From positions 1 through 32,469 of the forward strand of contig JABLUY010000129.1 of the NCBI GenBank assembly GCA_013306675.1: 32,469 nucleotides of DNA, written 5' to 3'. The DNA comes from Thraustochytrium sp. TN22 (Eukaryota > Sar > Bigyra > Thraustochytrida > Thraustochytriidae). Below, piece by piece: positions 18,292-26,295 of this stretch. Position 1 is the first letter of the stretch, and the number at the start of each line of letters is the position of its first letter. A program made the translations under genes and the position numbers. A model generated the notes under the pieces. The model had not been told where the DNA came from. It made no database searches and saw only the letters and a list, made by a program, of their open reading frames with translations.

Positions 18292-18661
18292 AGCGCGGCC
18301 CAGCAGCCGCGCTCGCGGGCCCTGCCGCCCTCCCGCGCCCGCCTCGCGCCTCGCGCCGCCGCGCCCTGATGCGCGGCAGCAGTGGCGCCGCCGCGCGGGT
18401 TCTGTGCAGAACTGCAGTTCTGCAGTTCTCCGGAGAAGCAGCGTAGCCTAGTGACCGCAGGCGACCGAGCGCACACCGGTGCCCGTGCCCGCACACCGCA
18501 GGCCCGCCCCGGCGCCGCCCGGCTACGGCGCGCGCCGGCGGCTCGGCTCCGCCCCGCGCCCGAGTCCGATCAGCCCGCGCGCGCCCGGACGCCGGCGCGC
18601 TGCGCGGCGGCGCGCGCAGTCGCGCATCTCGCGCATCCCGCCCGCGCCCCCGCGGCCGTCG
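18129..18661. promoter_or_regulatory. Divergent spacer (KIF6-like / thioesterase)
   Basis: Both genes are transcribed outward from this 533-bp spacer. It contains a (CCG)n-like run near 18260-18292 and a cluster of short palindromes at 18408-18437. Open frames here are Arg/Ala/Pro-rich artefacts of high GC. Confidence 0.45.
18408..18437. promoter_or_regulatory. Palindrome cluster in divergent promoter region
   Basis: AGAACTGCAGTTCT (18408-18421) and TTCTCCGGAGAA (18426-18437) are perfect palindromes. CTGCAGTT occurs twice in tandem (18412 and 18420). This could be a binding site for dimeric factors serving either gene, but no factor can be named. Confidence 0.4.
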
Positions 18662-19219
18662 ATGCTGCTCGCCGGGACCCGGGCGGCGACCAGGGCGGCG
18701 CGCACCAGGACCGCGGCGCCGTCGGGGACGAGGACGACGGCGGCGGCAAGGAGCATGGCGTCCAAGGCGTCCAAGGAAACGGCGAAGGAGAAGCCGCAGC
18801 GCAACCGGCGCGACGACTACCGGTACTGGCTGCCGATTCAGACGCGGTGGGCGGATAATGACATGTACGGACACGTGAACAACGTGGTGTACTACTCGTA
18901 CTTTGACACGGTGGTGAACCACTTCCTCATCACGCAGGCCGGCCTCGACCCGACGGCCTCGGACACCATCGGGCTCTGTATCGAGAGCCACTGCAACTAC
19001 TACGCCGCGCTCGAGTACCCGGAGGTCATTGAGGCCGGACTCTTCGTCTCGCACGTGGGCAACTCCTCGCTTCGGTATGAGGTTGGCATCTTCAAGGAGG
19101 GCAGCACCTCGCCGGCAGCCCACGGCCACTTTGTGCATGTCTTTGTGGACAGCAAGACGCGCCGCCCGGTCCCCATCCCGGAGGCCATCATGTCCAAGGT
19201 CAAGGGAAGTCTGCTCTGA
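18662..19219 (+). CDS. Hotdog-fold acyl-CoA thioesterase (4HBT/YbgC-like)
   Basis: The 185-residue protein starts at the first in-frame ATG (18662). A second ATG at 18755 would give 154 residues and still keep the whole domain. The core begins at about residue 55 with TRWADNDMYGHVNNVVYYSY, the 4HBT-type motif. The second Asp (D67) corresponds to the catalytic acid and GHVNN opens the long helix. Later strands (CNYYAALEYPE, LRYEVGIF, GHFVHVFVD) complete a single hotdog domain, so the enzyme is probably a homodimer or tetramer hydrolysing acyl-CoA. The 31 residues between the two ATGs are rich in Arg, Ala and Thr with no acidic residue, as in a mitochondrial presequence. Dual targeting by alternative starts is an inference. 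The substrate is unknown. Confidence 0.85.
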   Translation: MLLAGTRAATRAARTRTAAPSGTRTTAAARSMASKASKETAKEKPQRNRRDDYRYWLPIQTRWADNDMYGHVNNVVYYSYFDTVVNHFLITQAGLDPTASDTIGLCIESHCNYYAALEYPEVIEAGLFVSHVGNSSLRYEVGIFKEGSTSPAAHGHFVHVFVDSKTRRPVPIPEAIMSKVKGSLL

Positions 19220-19289
19220 TGAGCAAGGACGAGCAAGGCTTAAAAAGGAGGCGCCCTGGAGCAGGCCAACGCGCAAACCGGAGCCGGAA

Positions 19290-19338
19290 CTTCTCTCTTT
19301 CTTTCTATCTTCCTATCCTTCCTTTTATCTTTCTTTCT
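19290..19338 (+). other. Polypyrimidine tract in convergent 3' spacer
   Basis: An almost pure C/T stretch of about 49 bases follows the thioesterase stop and leads to GATACATCGCAG. It resembles a 3' splice site or a 3'-processing element. The thioesterase is complete without splicing, so I treat it as a UTR element. Confidence 0.4.
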
Positions 19339-19402
19339 GATACATCGCAGCAAGCAAGGCGCACGTGCTACATGCATGCGCGCATCGAGCCAAGCGTTAT
19401 CA

Positions 19403-20839
19403 TCATGAGAGCAGGCGCGCCTGCTGACCCGGGTGAAAGAGTGTGCAAAAGGGAAAGAAGAACCGCGTGCTGGCCTTGTCGCCAGGCAAGTGCTCCAGGA
19501 CAACAATCTTGAGGCGCACACCGGCGTTGTAATATTCGACTGTGCGCAGCTCCGAGTCCAGTACGATGGTGACAATACCATCATCCTGAATGCTCTGCTG
19601 TGACGTCAGGCGCGGGTCCTTGCCCGGGGCGGCCACTTCGAAGATGACGGTGTCGCGCACGAAGGCCGTGCCGTTGAGCTGCGCAGCAGTGGCGATGCCC
19701 GCCGATACCCACTGATGCGGCCGCAGTCCGCGAAAGCCAATGCGCATCACCACGGTGCCGTCCTCGAAGCCATCATAGCCAAACATACTGGCCTTGGCGT
19801 CTTGCGGGCCGACGTGCGTGGCGCAGGCGCAGTTCTCCGAGAGATCGAGGAGGTTCGTGTCTGACCGCTGCGCATCCCAGGCCAGCGCTCGCTGCGCCAC
19901 GGAGGTGAGCGGCTTGATGTGCTCGAGATTTCCCACCGTGCCAAACAGTCCAATGCGTTGGTGAATCCAGCGGTCGTACCTGAAATCGATCTTGGGTGCG
20001 TCCAAGTTGACCTCCTCGTCTACTGCTTCGTCCTCCTTCGCTTCGCGTCCTTTGCCTTCGCCCTCGTCCGAGCGCGAATTGGCCGCCCCGAGCGCCACAT
20101 CCTCGTCCTGCTCGCGGCCTACACGCGCTAGCGTGCTTGTGATATCCTCGGTGGCCTGATCCAGGTCGGCCTGCTCATCGAAGAGCTGCGACAGCATTCC
20201 GAGATCGTCTCTGGCGCAGATCGTGTTGCCGTGCCCGAGCAGGCGCTCCGACGCCTCGCGCACGTCCTCCAGCGCGCCCAGACCGCCGGTAAGCGTGGCG
20301 TTGCGGCGTCGAGACACCTCGTTGGCGATGGCCACGAGCTCCTCCTCGCGGCTACGTAGGCTGCGTACAAGCTCATCAACGACACCACGAATCTCAGCGA
20401 TGGTCTCGTCGCGAGCTCCGTTGAGCGCCTCCACGCGGTGCTCCGCAACCAGGCGCAGCTGATGCGCCTTGCGCTGCATGGCCATGGTGTGCTCCAGCAT
20501 CTTGCGCAGGTCACCGCGGCGCTCATCGGCTGTCTCCCGCAGCACCTCAATAAGCTCCTCGACCGCGAGGCCGCGCCACGGCACTCCGACGCGCTCGCTC
20601 TGCAGGCGGATGTCGTCTGCAACCTCCTTCTGGATCAGGGTGGCCTCGATCTGGTGCTCGATGAAGCCGGCCTCAAAGGCCGCATTGCACAGCCTCCGAT
20701 CCGCCTCGGTCTCCTCCAGCAAGCGCGCGTACTGCACAGCCTGCTCGCGCGCCAGTTCGTCGCCCTCACGCCGAACCTCGCGTACGCGCGCCTGGCGCTC
20801 CCACACGTCCTCGCCCGCGCCCCGGTACGGCGCGGCCAT
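19403..20839 (-). CDS. Coiled-coil protein with C-terminal SPRY-like domain
   Basis: The 478-residue protein starts at ATG 20839 (MAAPYRGAGEDVWERQ), the first ATG of the frame. Residues 1-260 are almost entirely helical and charged, like the coiled coil of TRIM proteins. An acidic Glu/Asp/Lys linker (about 265-300) follows. Residues about 300-475 look like a SPRY/B30.2 domain: LDLSENCACATHVGP, MRIGFRGLRPHQWVSAGIA, a VTIVLDSELRTVEYYNAG strand pair and a final FFPFCTLFHPGQQARLL matching the usual last strands. No RING or B-box is present, so it is not an obvious E3 ligase. SPRY domains are protein-interaction modules; the partner is unknown. It converges with the thioesterase gene 183 bp away and diverges from the kinesin-3-like gene. 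Confidence 0.7.
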   Translation of the reverse strand: MAAPYRGAGEDVWERQARVREVRREGDELAREQAVQYARLLEETEADRRLCNAAFEAGFIEHQIEATLIQKEVADDIRLQSERVGVPWRGLAVEELIEVLRETADERRGDLRKMLEHTMAMQRKAHQLRLVAEHRVEALNGARDETIAEIRGVVDELVRSLRSREEELVAIANEVSRRRNATLTGGLGALEDVREASERLLGHGNTICARDDLGMLSQLFDEQADLDQATEDITSTLARVGREQDEDVALGAANSRSDEGEGKGREAKEDEAVDEEVNLDAPKIDFRYDRWIHQRIGLFGTVGNLEHIKPLTSVAQRALAWDAQRSDTNLLDLSENCACATHVGPQDAKASMFGYDGFEDGTVVMRIGFRGLRPHQWVSAGIATAAQLNGTAFVRDTVIFEVAAPGKDPRLTSQQSIQDDGIVTIVLDSELRTVEYYNAGVRLKIVVLEHLPGDKASTRFFFPFCTLFHPGQQARLLS

Positions 20840-21523
20840 GGCTGGCTGGCCGCGCGTCGAGCCGAGCCGAGCCGAGCCGAGCCAAGCCGAAGCCGAGCGG
20901 CCCGGGGTCGCGTCGCGTCGCGTCGCGTGGCGTCCAGTTCTACTTGCTAGCGAGCCGCAGCATGTGCCTGCGGACTCGGACCCGCCTGACTGTGAGAGAG
21001 GATTGAGAGAAAATGCAAATGGAGGCAAAAGAGAGAGAGAGAGAAAAATGCGAACCACATCACACTGCACTGCAACGGTGTGTGCCTTCACACGTTTCCA
21101 GGTTCGGGGCTTCTTCTTTGGCTACAGGTCGCGCGCCAGGCGCAGTCTCGCGGCGGGCGCGCCGTGGCGTGCGCATGGAGGCCGGCGCGAGGCCGGCGCG
21201 GGCCGGGCGGCGCCGTCAAGCCGAGGAGGCTGCAACCTCAGCTCGGCCGAGCCTGAGCCGGGGACAACAGCCCCGGAGCCGTTTCGTCAATTCGGAGGCC
21301 GCGCACTGCAAGACACGCGGCGCGAGAAAACGCAGCGCGTAAAGAAGAAGGCCTGAGACGGAGTGAGCTGACAGAGCAGAGAACGAGAGAGCCGCGGCGC
21401 AGAGGCAGAATTAACGTCGGCAGCGCAACGTTCGGTTGTCTCCGGTTGGCCGCTCAGCTCGCTCGCTGCGCGTGCGGAGCGCAGCGCGGCGCGGCGCGGC
21501 GCGGCGCTGCGCAGCGCGGTAGG
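20840..21523. promoter_or_regulatory. Divergent spacer (SPRY protein / kinesin-3-like) with simple repeats
   Basis: This 684-bp spacer should hold both promoters. It contains GAGCC pentamers (20858-20897), GTCGC pentamers (20907-20931), a GA run (about 21030-21044) and GCGGC repeats (about 21481-21518) ending just before the kinesin ATG. No gene is visible. Confidence 0.5.
20858..20931. repeat. Two adjacent pentanucleotide arrays
   Basis: About seven GAGCC-type units (with GAAGCC/CAAGCC variants) are followed by four perfect GTCGC units and one GTGGC. They start about 20 bp upstream of the SPRY-protein ATG, so they are likely in its 5' UTR. Confidence 0.85.
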
Positions 21524-24500
21524 ATGGACATCATGTCGCCGCTCTCGGCGCCCAGCACGCCGCCTACGCCGCAGCTCCAGCGCGGGGCCCGCAGGAGGCG
21601 GCAGTCGTCCGTGCAGGAGGTGGCGAGCTCTATTCGCGTGGCCGTGCGCGTGCGGCCCTTCTCCAAGAAGGAGGAGGCCGCCGGCGCACGCAGGGTCGTG
21701 GAGATGGACGGCAACACGACCGTCATCACCGACCCCACGCTCTACTTGCATCTAGAAAGCGGCGCCTGCGGCGAGGACGACGCGGATGGCATGGAGGAGA
21801 TGGACGACGTCTGGCGCACGCAGTTCACCTTCGACCGCTGCTTTTGGTCCTGCGACCGCGAGAACCCAAACAGTGAGTACGCTTCGCAGATCGACGTATT
21901 CGATACTTATGGCCCGTGGATCATCCAGAATGCCGTGGAGGGCTTCAACTGCTCACTCTTTGCCTACGGCCAGACAGGCTCGGGCAAGACCTACACGATG
22001 ATGGGCAGCGACGTGGACATCGGGCCGGACGGGGATGCCGGCTTCATCCCGCGCCTGTGCGACGGCATCTTCCGCGAGATCAGCAACCGGTCCCTGGCGG
22101 AGTCAGGCGTGCTGCCTGGCGCCCTCGGAACCCCGGACGGCGGCTCGCTCGTCATGGCGCACCTCCCGAGCGGCAAACACGCACAGAGCGCCTTTCATGT
22201 GGAGGCATCGTACTTTGAGATCTATAATGAGCGCGTCTTCGACCTGCTCAACCCGAACAGCAGGCTGGACGAGTCCCCGCCCAGCCTGCGCGTGCGCGAG
22301 CACCCAAAGACGGGTGCCTATGTCGAGGACCTGCTCACCATCGCGGTGAGCTCATACCACGAGATTGAGGAGCTCCTCAAGCAGGGCGCCACGGCGCGAC
22401 GCGTCGCGGAGACCAACATGAATAAAGAGTCTTCGCGCTCGCACGCGGTCTTCCAGCTCGTGCTGCGCAAGCAGCGCGACGGCGCGGACTCCAAGCGCGT
22501 CGAGCAGAGCTCGCGCCTGTACCTGGTGGACCTGGCCGGCTCCGAGCGGGTGAGCGCGTCGGGGGCCACGGGGGCGCGCCTCAAGGAGGCGGCCAACATC
22601 AACCGCTCGCTGTCTGCGCTCTCAGACGTGATCAAGGCGCTCACGTCGCCGCGCACGCTCGAGGCTGCTGGCAAGCAGTTTGTGCCGTACCGCAATAGCG
22701 CGCTCACATGGCTGCTCAAGGAGTCGCTGGGAGGCAACGCCAAAACCGTCATGCTGGCCACGGTCTCGCCAGACGGCGTCAACTACCAGGAGACGCTTAG
22801 CACGCTCAAGTACGCGGAGCGCGCCAAGAAGATCGTCAACAAGGCACGCGTCAACAAGGAGTCCAACGCAGCCCTCGTCGAGGCGCTTCAGCTGGAGATC
22901 CAGCAGCTGCGGGAGCAGCTGGCACGGTACGAGAAGGATGGGTCCTGCTCGTCTTCGGTCAGCAGCCCAACCTCGCCGGCCTCGCGGCTCGAGCGCACCG
23001 AGGCGAACCGCCGCAAGCTGCTCGTGAGACTGGAGAGCCAGGAGAAGCTCGTCACCAGCCTGTCCACCTCGTGGGAGCAGAAACGGGAGCTGGCGCAGGA
23101 GCACTTCGCGGAACTCGAGACGCAAAATGCGCGCCTGCAGCGCGAGCACGCCGAGATGGAGGCCGAGATGCAGCGCCTGCTCTCCGAGAAGCTCGCCCGG
23201 GACGCCGAGGAGGAAAAGCGCCGTCAGGAGCGCCAGCAGCGGCAAAAGCACCAGATTGAGCAGCAACTCCTCAAGCGCAAGCAGGAGCAGAGCAAGCAGC
23301 AAATCACGCAGCGCGAGCTGGAGGAGCTGCGCGCGCGCGCCGAGGCACTCGAAGGCGAGAACCGCACGTTGCGCGAGGAGCGTGACGCCGCACTGCAAAC
23401 CTCCGCCGACCTGGCCAAGGGCAACTCGGGCCTTGAGCGAAAACTGATCAAGGAAGGCCAGCGCCTCGCATCGAGGAACCGCCGCCTTGAGGCGCTGTAC
23501 CGCCTCATCCTCGAAAATCAGGCGCTCGCGCGAGAGGTCAGCCCAGCCGTCGCCCTGGCGCACGGCGTTGACCGCACCAAGGATGCCGGCTCGCCCTCGG
23601 ACGACGCGAGCGAGGCCAGCAACGGCGCACAAGACGACACCACTGTGGACGTCGAGAAGACCTTGGCGCTACAGCTCGCCCGCGCGCACGAACTCGGGGC
23701 CCGCTGCACGCACCTCGAGGCATACTGCACCATGGTGGCGCCCGTGGAGCGCGCGCTGGGCTCCGACAAGCGCGAGCTTGCTGCCGCCCTGGAGCGCGTC
23801 GGCCGCGAGCTGCAAAAGGACAACAAGGCGCTGGACCGCCTCGCTATCGCCGCGGAGAGTGACGCATGTCGGCACGAGAGTGCCGAGCAAAAGGCTGAGG
23901 AGGAGGCCAGCGGCCTTCGGATGCAGCTTGCCGCGGAGACAGATCGCGCCCATCGTGCTGCGCAGGAGTGTGCCGAGCTACGCGCTAGCCTTGCGGCCTC
24001 GAGGGACGAGGCTGCCGAGGCTGCTGCTGAGCACGCGCGCTTCAGAGCGCACGTGGACGTCCTCTCTGAAGATCTGGCCCAGAAGCAGACTGCCCTCCAC
24101 GAGGCCGAGGAGAAGCTGCAAGGCTACGAGGCAGACGCCGCAGCACTAGATCACGCCAAGGAGGAGCTGGCCGAGGCGGCGCGCGAGACTGCCGTCCTTC
24201 GCGCCCGACTCAAGGCGCACGACGAGGAAGCCACGGCAAAGCACGCAGCCCTAGCGTCAGACCTTGAGGCGGCAAGACTCGAGGCCGACTCGCAGGTTAC
24301 CGCGCTCAAGGAGCAGCTCCAAGCGTCGGAGGCGAGTGCTGGCAAGCTGCAGGACGCGGAGGAGCGAATTCGAGAGCTTGAAGCCTTGTTTGCGGCGGCA
24401 AGCGAGAAGCAGTCCAAGGAACTCGAGGCTGCCGCGACAAAGCGCGCAGAGGAGCTTGCGGCGGCGGAAAAGGAGCGCACCGAGGAGCTCGCGGCGGTCC

Positions 24501-26173
24501 AGAGGAGGCTTCAAAACGCCGAGCTTCGTGCTGCCGAACTTGAAACAGCGCGGGAAGATCTTCGCAGGGCTGTGACGCGCGTTGAGGAGCTCGAGACTTT
24601 CGTTGTAGAGTCCGAGTCGCTCCGCGTCGAGCTACAACATGCGGAGGCCCGCATCGCAGAGCTCGAGACGCTGGTTTCGGAGACTGCCGTGCTGCAGGGA
24701 GAGCAGCAGGAGACGGAATCGAGCGCTGCGGCGGAGCTCAAGGCACTCCACGAGCAGTTGCAGGCCCAAAGCGCTGCGCTGGACGCGGCACGGTCTGAGT
24801 CGCACAAGGCGGGCGAGGCCGCCAATGCCCTGCGCGAGGAGCTGCACGAGAAGGGTTCTGCGCTGCGGACGTCAGAGGACGCGCTGCGCAAGGCGAATGA
24901 GGAGCTGCACAGGGCCAACGAGGGGCTCCAAGCCAAGGACGAGGCCCTGCAGTCGACGCAGTCAGCCTCTCTCAAGGAGCTGGAAAGGGCGCGCATGGAG
25001 CTCGAAGATGCGAAGAAAGAGGTCCAGACCCTTCACGAGCAGCTTCACGCTCGCGAAGCCAGTCTGGAGACGACGCAGTCCGGCCTGGAGAAGGCGAGTG
25101 AAGAGATCGAGGTGTTGCAAGGCCAGCTGCAGGAAGCCCGCAGCGCATGCGACGCCGCAGAAGGCTCACGGGCGAGCCTGGAGGAGGCGCTCATGGAAAT
25201 GCACGAGTCGCGCGCAGCGGAGAACGCGAAGCTGAGCGACCTGGAAGCCACCGTGGCGAAGCTGCGGGCCGAGCTCCAGGGGCGCCAGGAGAGCGTGGAG
25301 CGCCTGCAGCTGGACATGAACCAGCAGCGAGAAAACGCGGCGCACCTGCGGCAGGTGCACAACGACGACGTACAGACGCTGGAGCTGCAGGTGGCGAGTC
25401 TGGAGGCAGATCGCAACTCGCTCGGCGAGCGACTGGCGAGTGCGCAGGCCGAGGTGGCGAGCCTGCGCGCGCAGCAGGGCGCTACGAACCGTGAGTGGGA
25501 GACCCGGTGCGCGGAGAAGGACTCGGAGATCGAGGAGCTCGAGGAGCAGGTGCGTGCGCAGCAGCAGGAGATTGAGATTGAGCGCAAGGAGCTCTCGCTG
25601 GCCTTGGCGGCCGCGCAGAGCCAGGCCGCGCTGCTTCAGGGCAAATTCAAGACGATCGAGCAGGCGAAGCGGTCCGCGAGCCAGGCGCGCTCGCGTGAGC
25701 GCGACACGCAGGAGGAGCAGATGGAGGTCCTGGCTCGCGACAAGGTGGCGCTGGAGAGCGAGCTGCGCAGCAAGGCTGAGGAGTGCGACCGGTGGCGCGC
25801 CTCGGAGCTGGACGCCATGAAGACCAACTCGCGGCTCGAGATGGAGCTCCTCGCGGTGCGCGACCAGAACGCCTTTCTCCTTGAGACCGAGGGCAAGCTG
25901 CGCGAGCGGGTCGATGCACTGTCCAGGGAGCGGCAGGAGGCGCTTGAGAGGGTGCGTGCCGCGACGCAGGACGGCTCTCATGAAAGGCTAGCGCTGCGGC
26001 AGAACCTGCAGCAGGCGCAGGCGGAGGCGGACGCCTTACGCAAGCAGCTGGAGAACGAGCGCACGGCCTTTGACTCGATCCTCAAGGCGCAAACCGAGAC
26101 GCTGCACTACACAACCTTTCACCCAAAGCCCGCCGACGACGCGGAGCGCAAGGAGGAAGAGGAGATCAGGTAG
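21524..26173 (+). CDS. Kinesin-3-like motor with ~1,050-residue coiled-coil tail
   Basis: The 1,549-residue protein starts at ATG 21524 (MDIMSPLSAP); a second Met is at residue 4. The motor spans about 37-445: IRVAVRVRPF, P-loop GQTGSGKT (149-156), NMNKESSRSH (298-307), DLAGSER (336-342), FVPYRNSALTWLLKESLGG (386-404) and LSTLKYAERAKKIVNKA (425-441). The SEYASQ, TWLLKE and neck features are typical of kinesin-3. The segment QEKLVTSLSTSWEQK (506-520) resembles the kinesin-3 neck sequence that normally precedes an FHA domain, but no FHA domain follows. Instead about 1,000 residues of Glu/Ala/Leu-rich heptad-type coiled coil run almost to the end. A plus-end transporter with an elongated dimeric tail is likely; the cargo is unknown. 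There is no PH or lipid-binding domain. Confidence 0.88.
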   Translation: MDIMSPLSAPSTPPTPQLQRGARRRRQSSVQEVASSIRVAVRVRPFSKKEEAAGARRVVEMDGNTTVITDPTLYLHLESGACGEDDADGMEEMDDVWRTQFTFDRCFWSCDRENPNSEYASQIDVFDTYGPWIIQNAVEGFNCSLFAYGQTGSGKTYTMMGSDVDIGPDGDAGFIPRLCDGIFREISNRSLAESGVLPGALGTPDGGSLVMAHLPSGKHAQSAFHVEASYFEIYNERVFDLLNPNSRLDESPPSLRVREHPKTGAYVEDLLTIAVSSYHEIEELLKQGATARRVAETNMNKESSRSHAVFQLVLRKQRDGADSKRVEQSSRLYLVDLAGSERVSASGATGARLKEAANINRSLSALSDVIKALTSPRTLEAAGKQFVPYRNSALTWLLKESLGGNAKTVMLATVSPDGVNYQETLSTLKYAERAKKIVNKARVNKESNAALVEALQLEIQQLREQLARYEKDGSCSSSVSSPTSPASRLERTEANRRKLLVRLESQEKLVTSLSTSWEQKRELAQEHFAELETQNARLQREHAEMEAEMQRLLSEKLARDAEEEKRRQERQQRQKHQIEQQLLKRKQEQSKQQITQRELEELRARAEALEGENRTLREERDAALQTSADLAKGNSGLERKLIKEGQRLASRNRRLEALYRLILENQALAREVSPAVALAHGVDRTKDAGSPSDDASEASNGAQDDTTVDVEKTLALQLARAHELGARCTHLEAYCTMVAPVERALGSDKRELAAALERVGRELQKDNKALDRLAIAAESDACRHESAEQKAEEEASGLRMQLAAETDRAHRAAQECAELRASLAASRDEAAEAAAEHARFRAHVDVLSEDLAQKQTALHEAEEKLQGYEADAAALDHAKEELAEAARETAVLRARLKAHDEEATAKHAALASDLEAARLEADSQVTALKEQLQASEASAGKLQDAEERIRELEALFAAASEKQSKELEAAATKRAEELAAAEKERTEELAAVQRRLQNAELRAAELETAREDLRRAVTRVEELETFVVESESLRVELQHAEARIAELETLVSETAVLQGEQQETESSAAAELKALHEQLQAQSAALDAARSESHKAGEAANALREELHEKGSALRTSEDALRKANEELHRANEGLQAKDEALQSTQSASLKELERARMELEDAKKEVQTLHEQLHAREASLETTQSGLEKASEEIEVLQGQLQEARSACDAAEGSRASLEEALMEMHESRAAENAKLSDLEATVAKLRAELQGRQESVERLQLDMNQQRENAAHLRQVHNDDVQTLELQVASLEADRNSLGERLASAQAEVASLRAQQGATNREWETRCAEKDSEIEELEEQVRAQQQEIEIERKELSLALAAAQSQAALLQGKFKTIEQAKRSASQARSRERDTQEEQMEVLARDKVALESELRSKAEECDRWRASELDAMKTNSRLEMELLAVRDQNAFLLETEGKLRERVDALSRERQEALERVRAATQDGSHERLALRQNLQQAQAEADALRKQLENERTAFDSILKAQTETLHYTTFHPKPADDAERKEEEEIR

Positions 26174-26224
26174 ACCATGAACCCCCGCAAGGAGGAAGAG
26201 GAGATCAGGTAGACCATGAACCCC
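26147..26224 (+). repeat. 39-bp tandem duplication spanning the kinesin stop codon
   Basis: The units 26147-26185 and 26186-26224 are essentially identical. Each begins CGCAAGGAGGAAGAG and contains the TAG stop and an ATG. The period is 13 codons. The first copy supplies the last eight residues and stop of the kinesin-3-like protein; the second is in its 3' UTR. Confidence 0.95.
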
Positions 26225-26265
26225 CCTGAGGGGTTTGGCCCTTCCCCCCTCCTCCAAAAACAAGA

Positions 26266-26271
26266 AATAAA
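26266..26271 (+). terminator. AATAAA polyadenylation-type hexamer
   Basis: A canonical AATAAA lies 93 bp after the kinesin stop and 25 bp before the stop codon of the convergent PUS3 gene. The transcripts of the two genes therefore probably overlap at their 3' ends. Use of the hexamer is inferred from sequence and position only. Confidence 0.45.
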
Positions 26272-26295
26272 AATCGGCGGTGCGTTTCTTTCAGA

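Noticed and set aside
18408-18437. Heat-shock element
   Set aside because: GAA and TTC triplets are present, but their spacing does not follow the 5-bp register of heat-shock elements.
19198-19350. Possible intron: AAG/GTCAAG near the thioesterase end to a polypyrimidine tract and CAG
   Set aside because: The thioesterase is complete and ends normally without splicing, and no other gene in the window shows introns.
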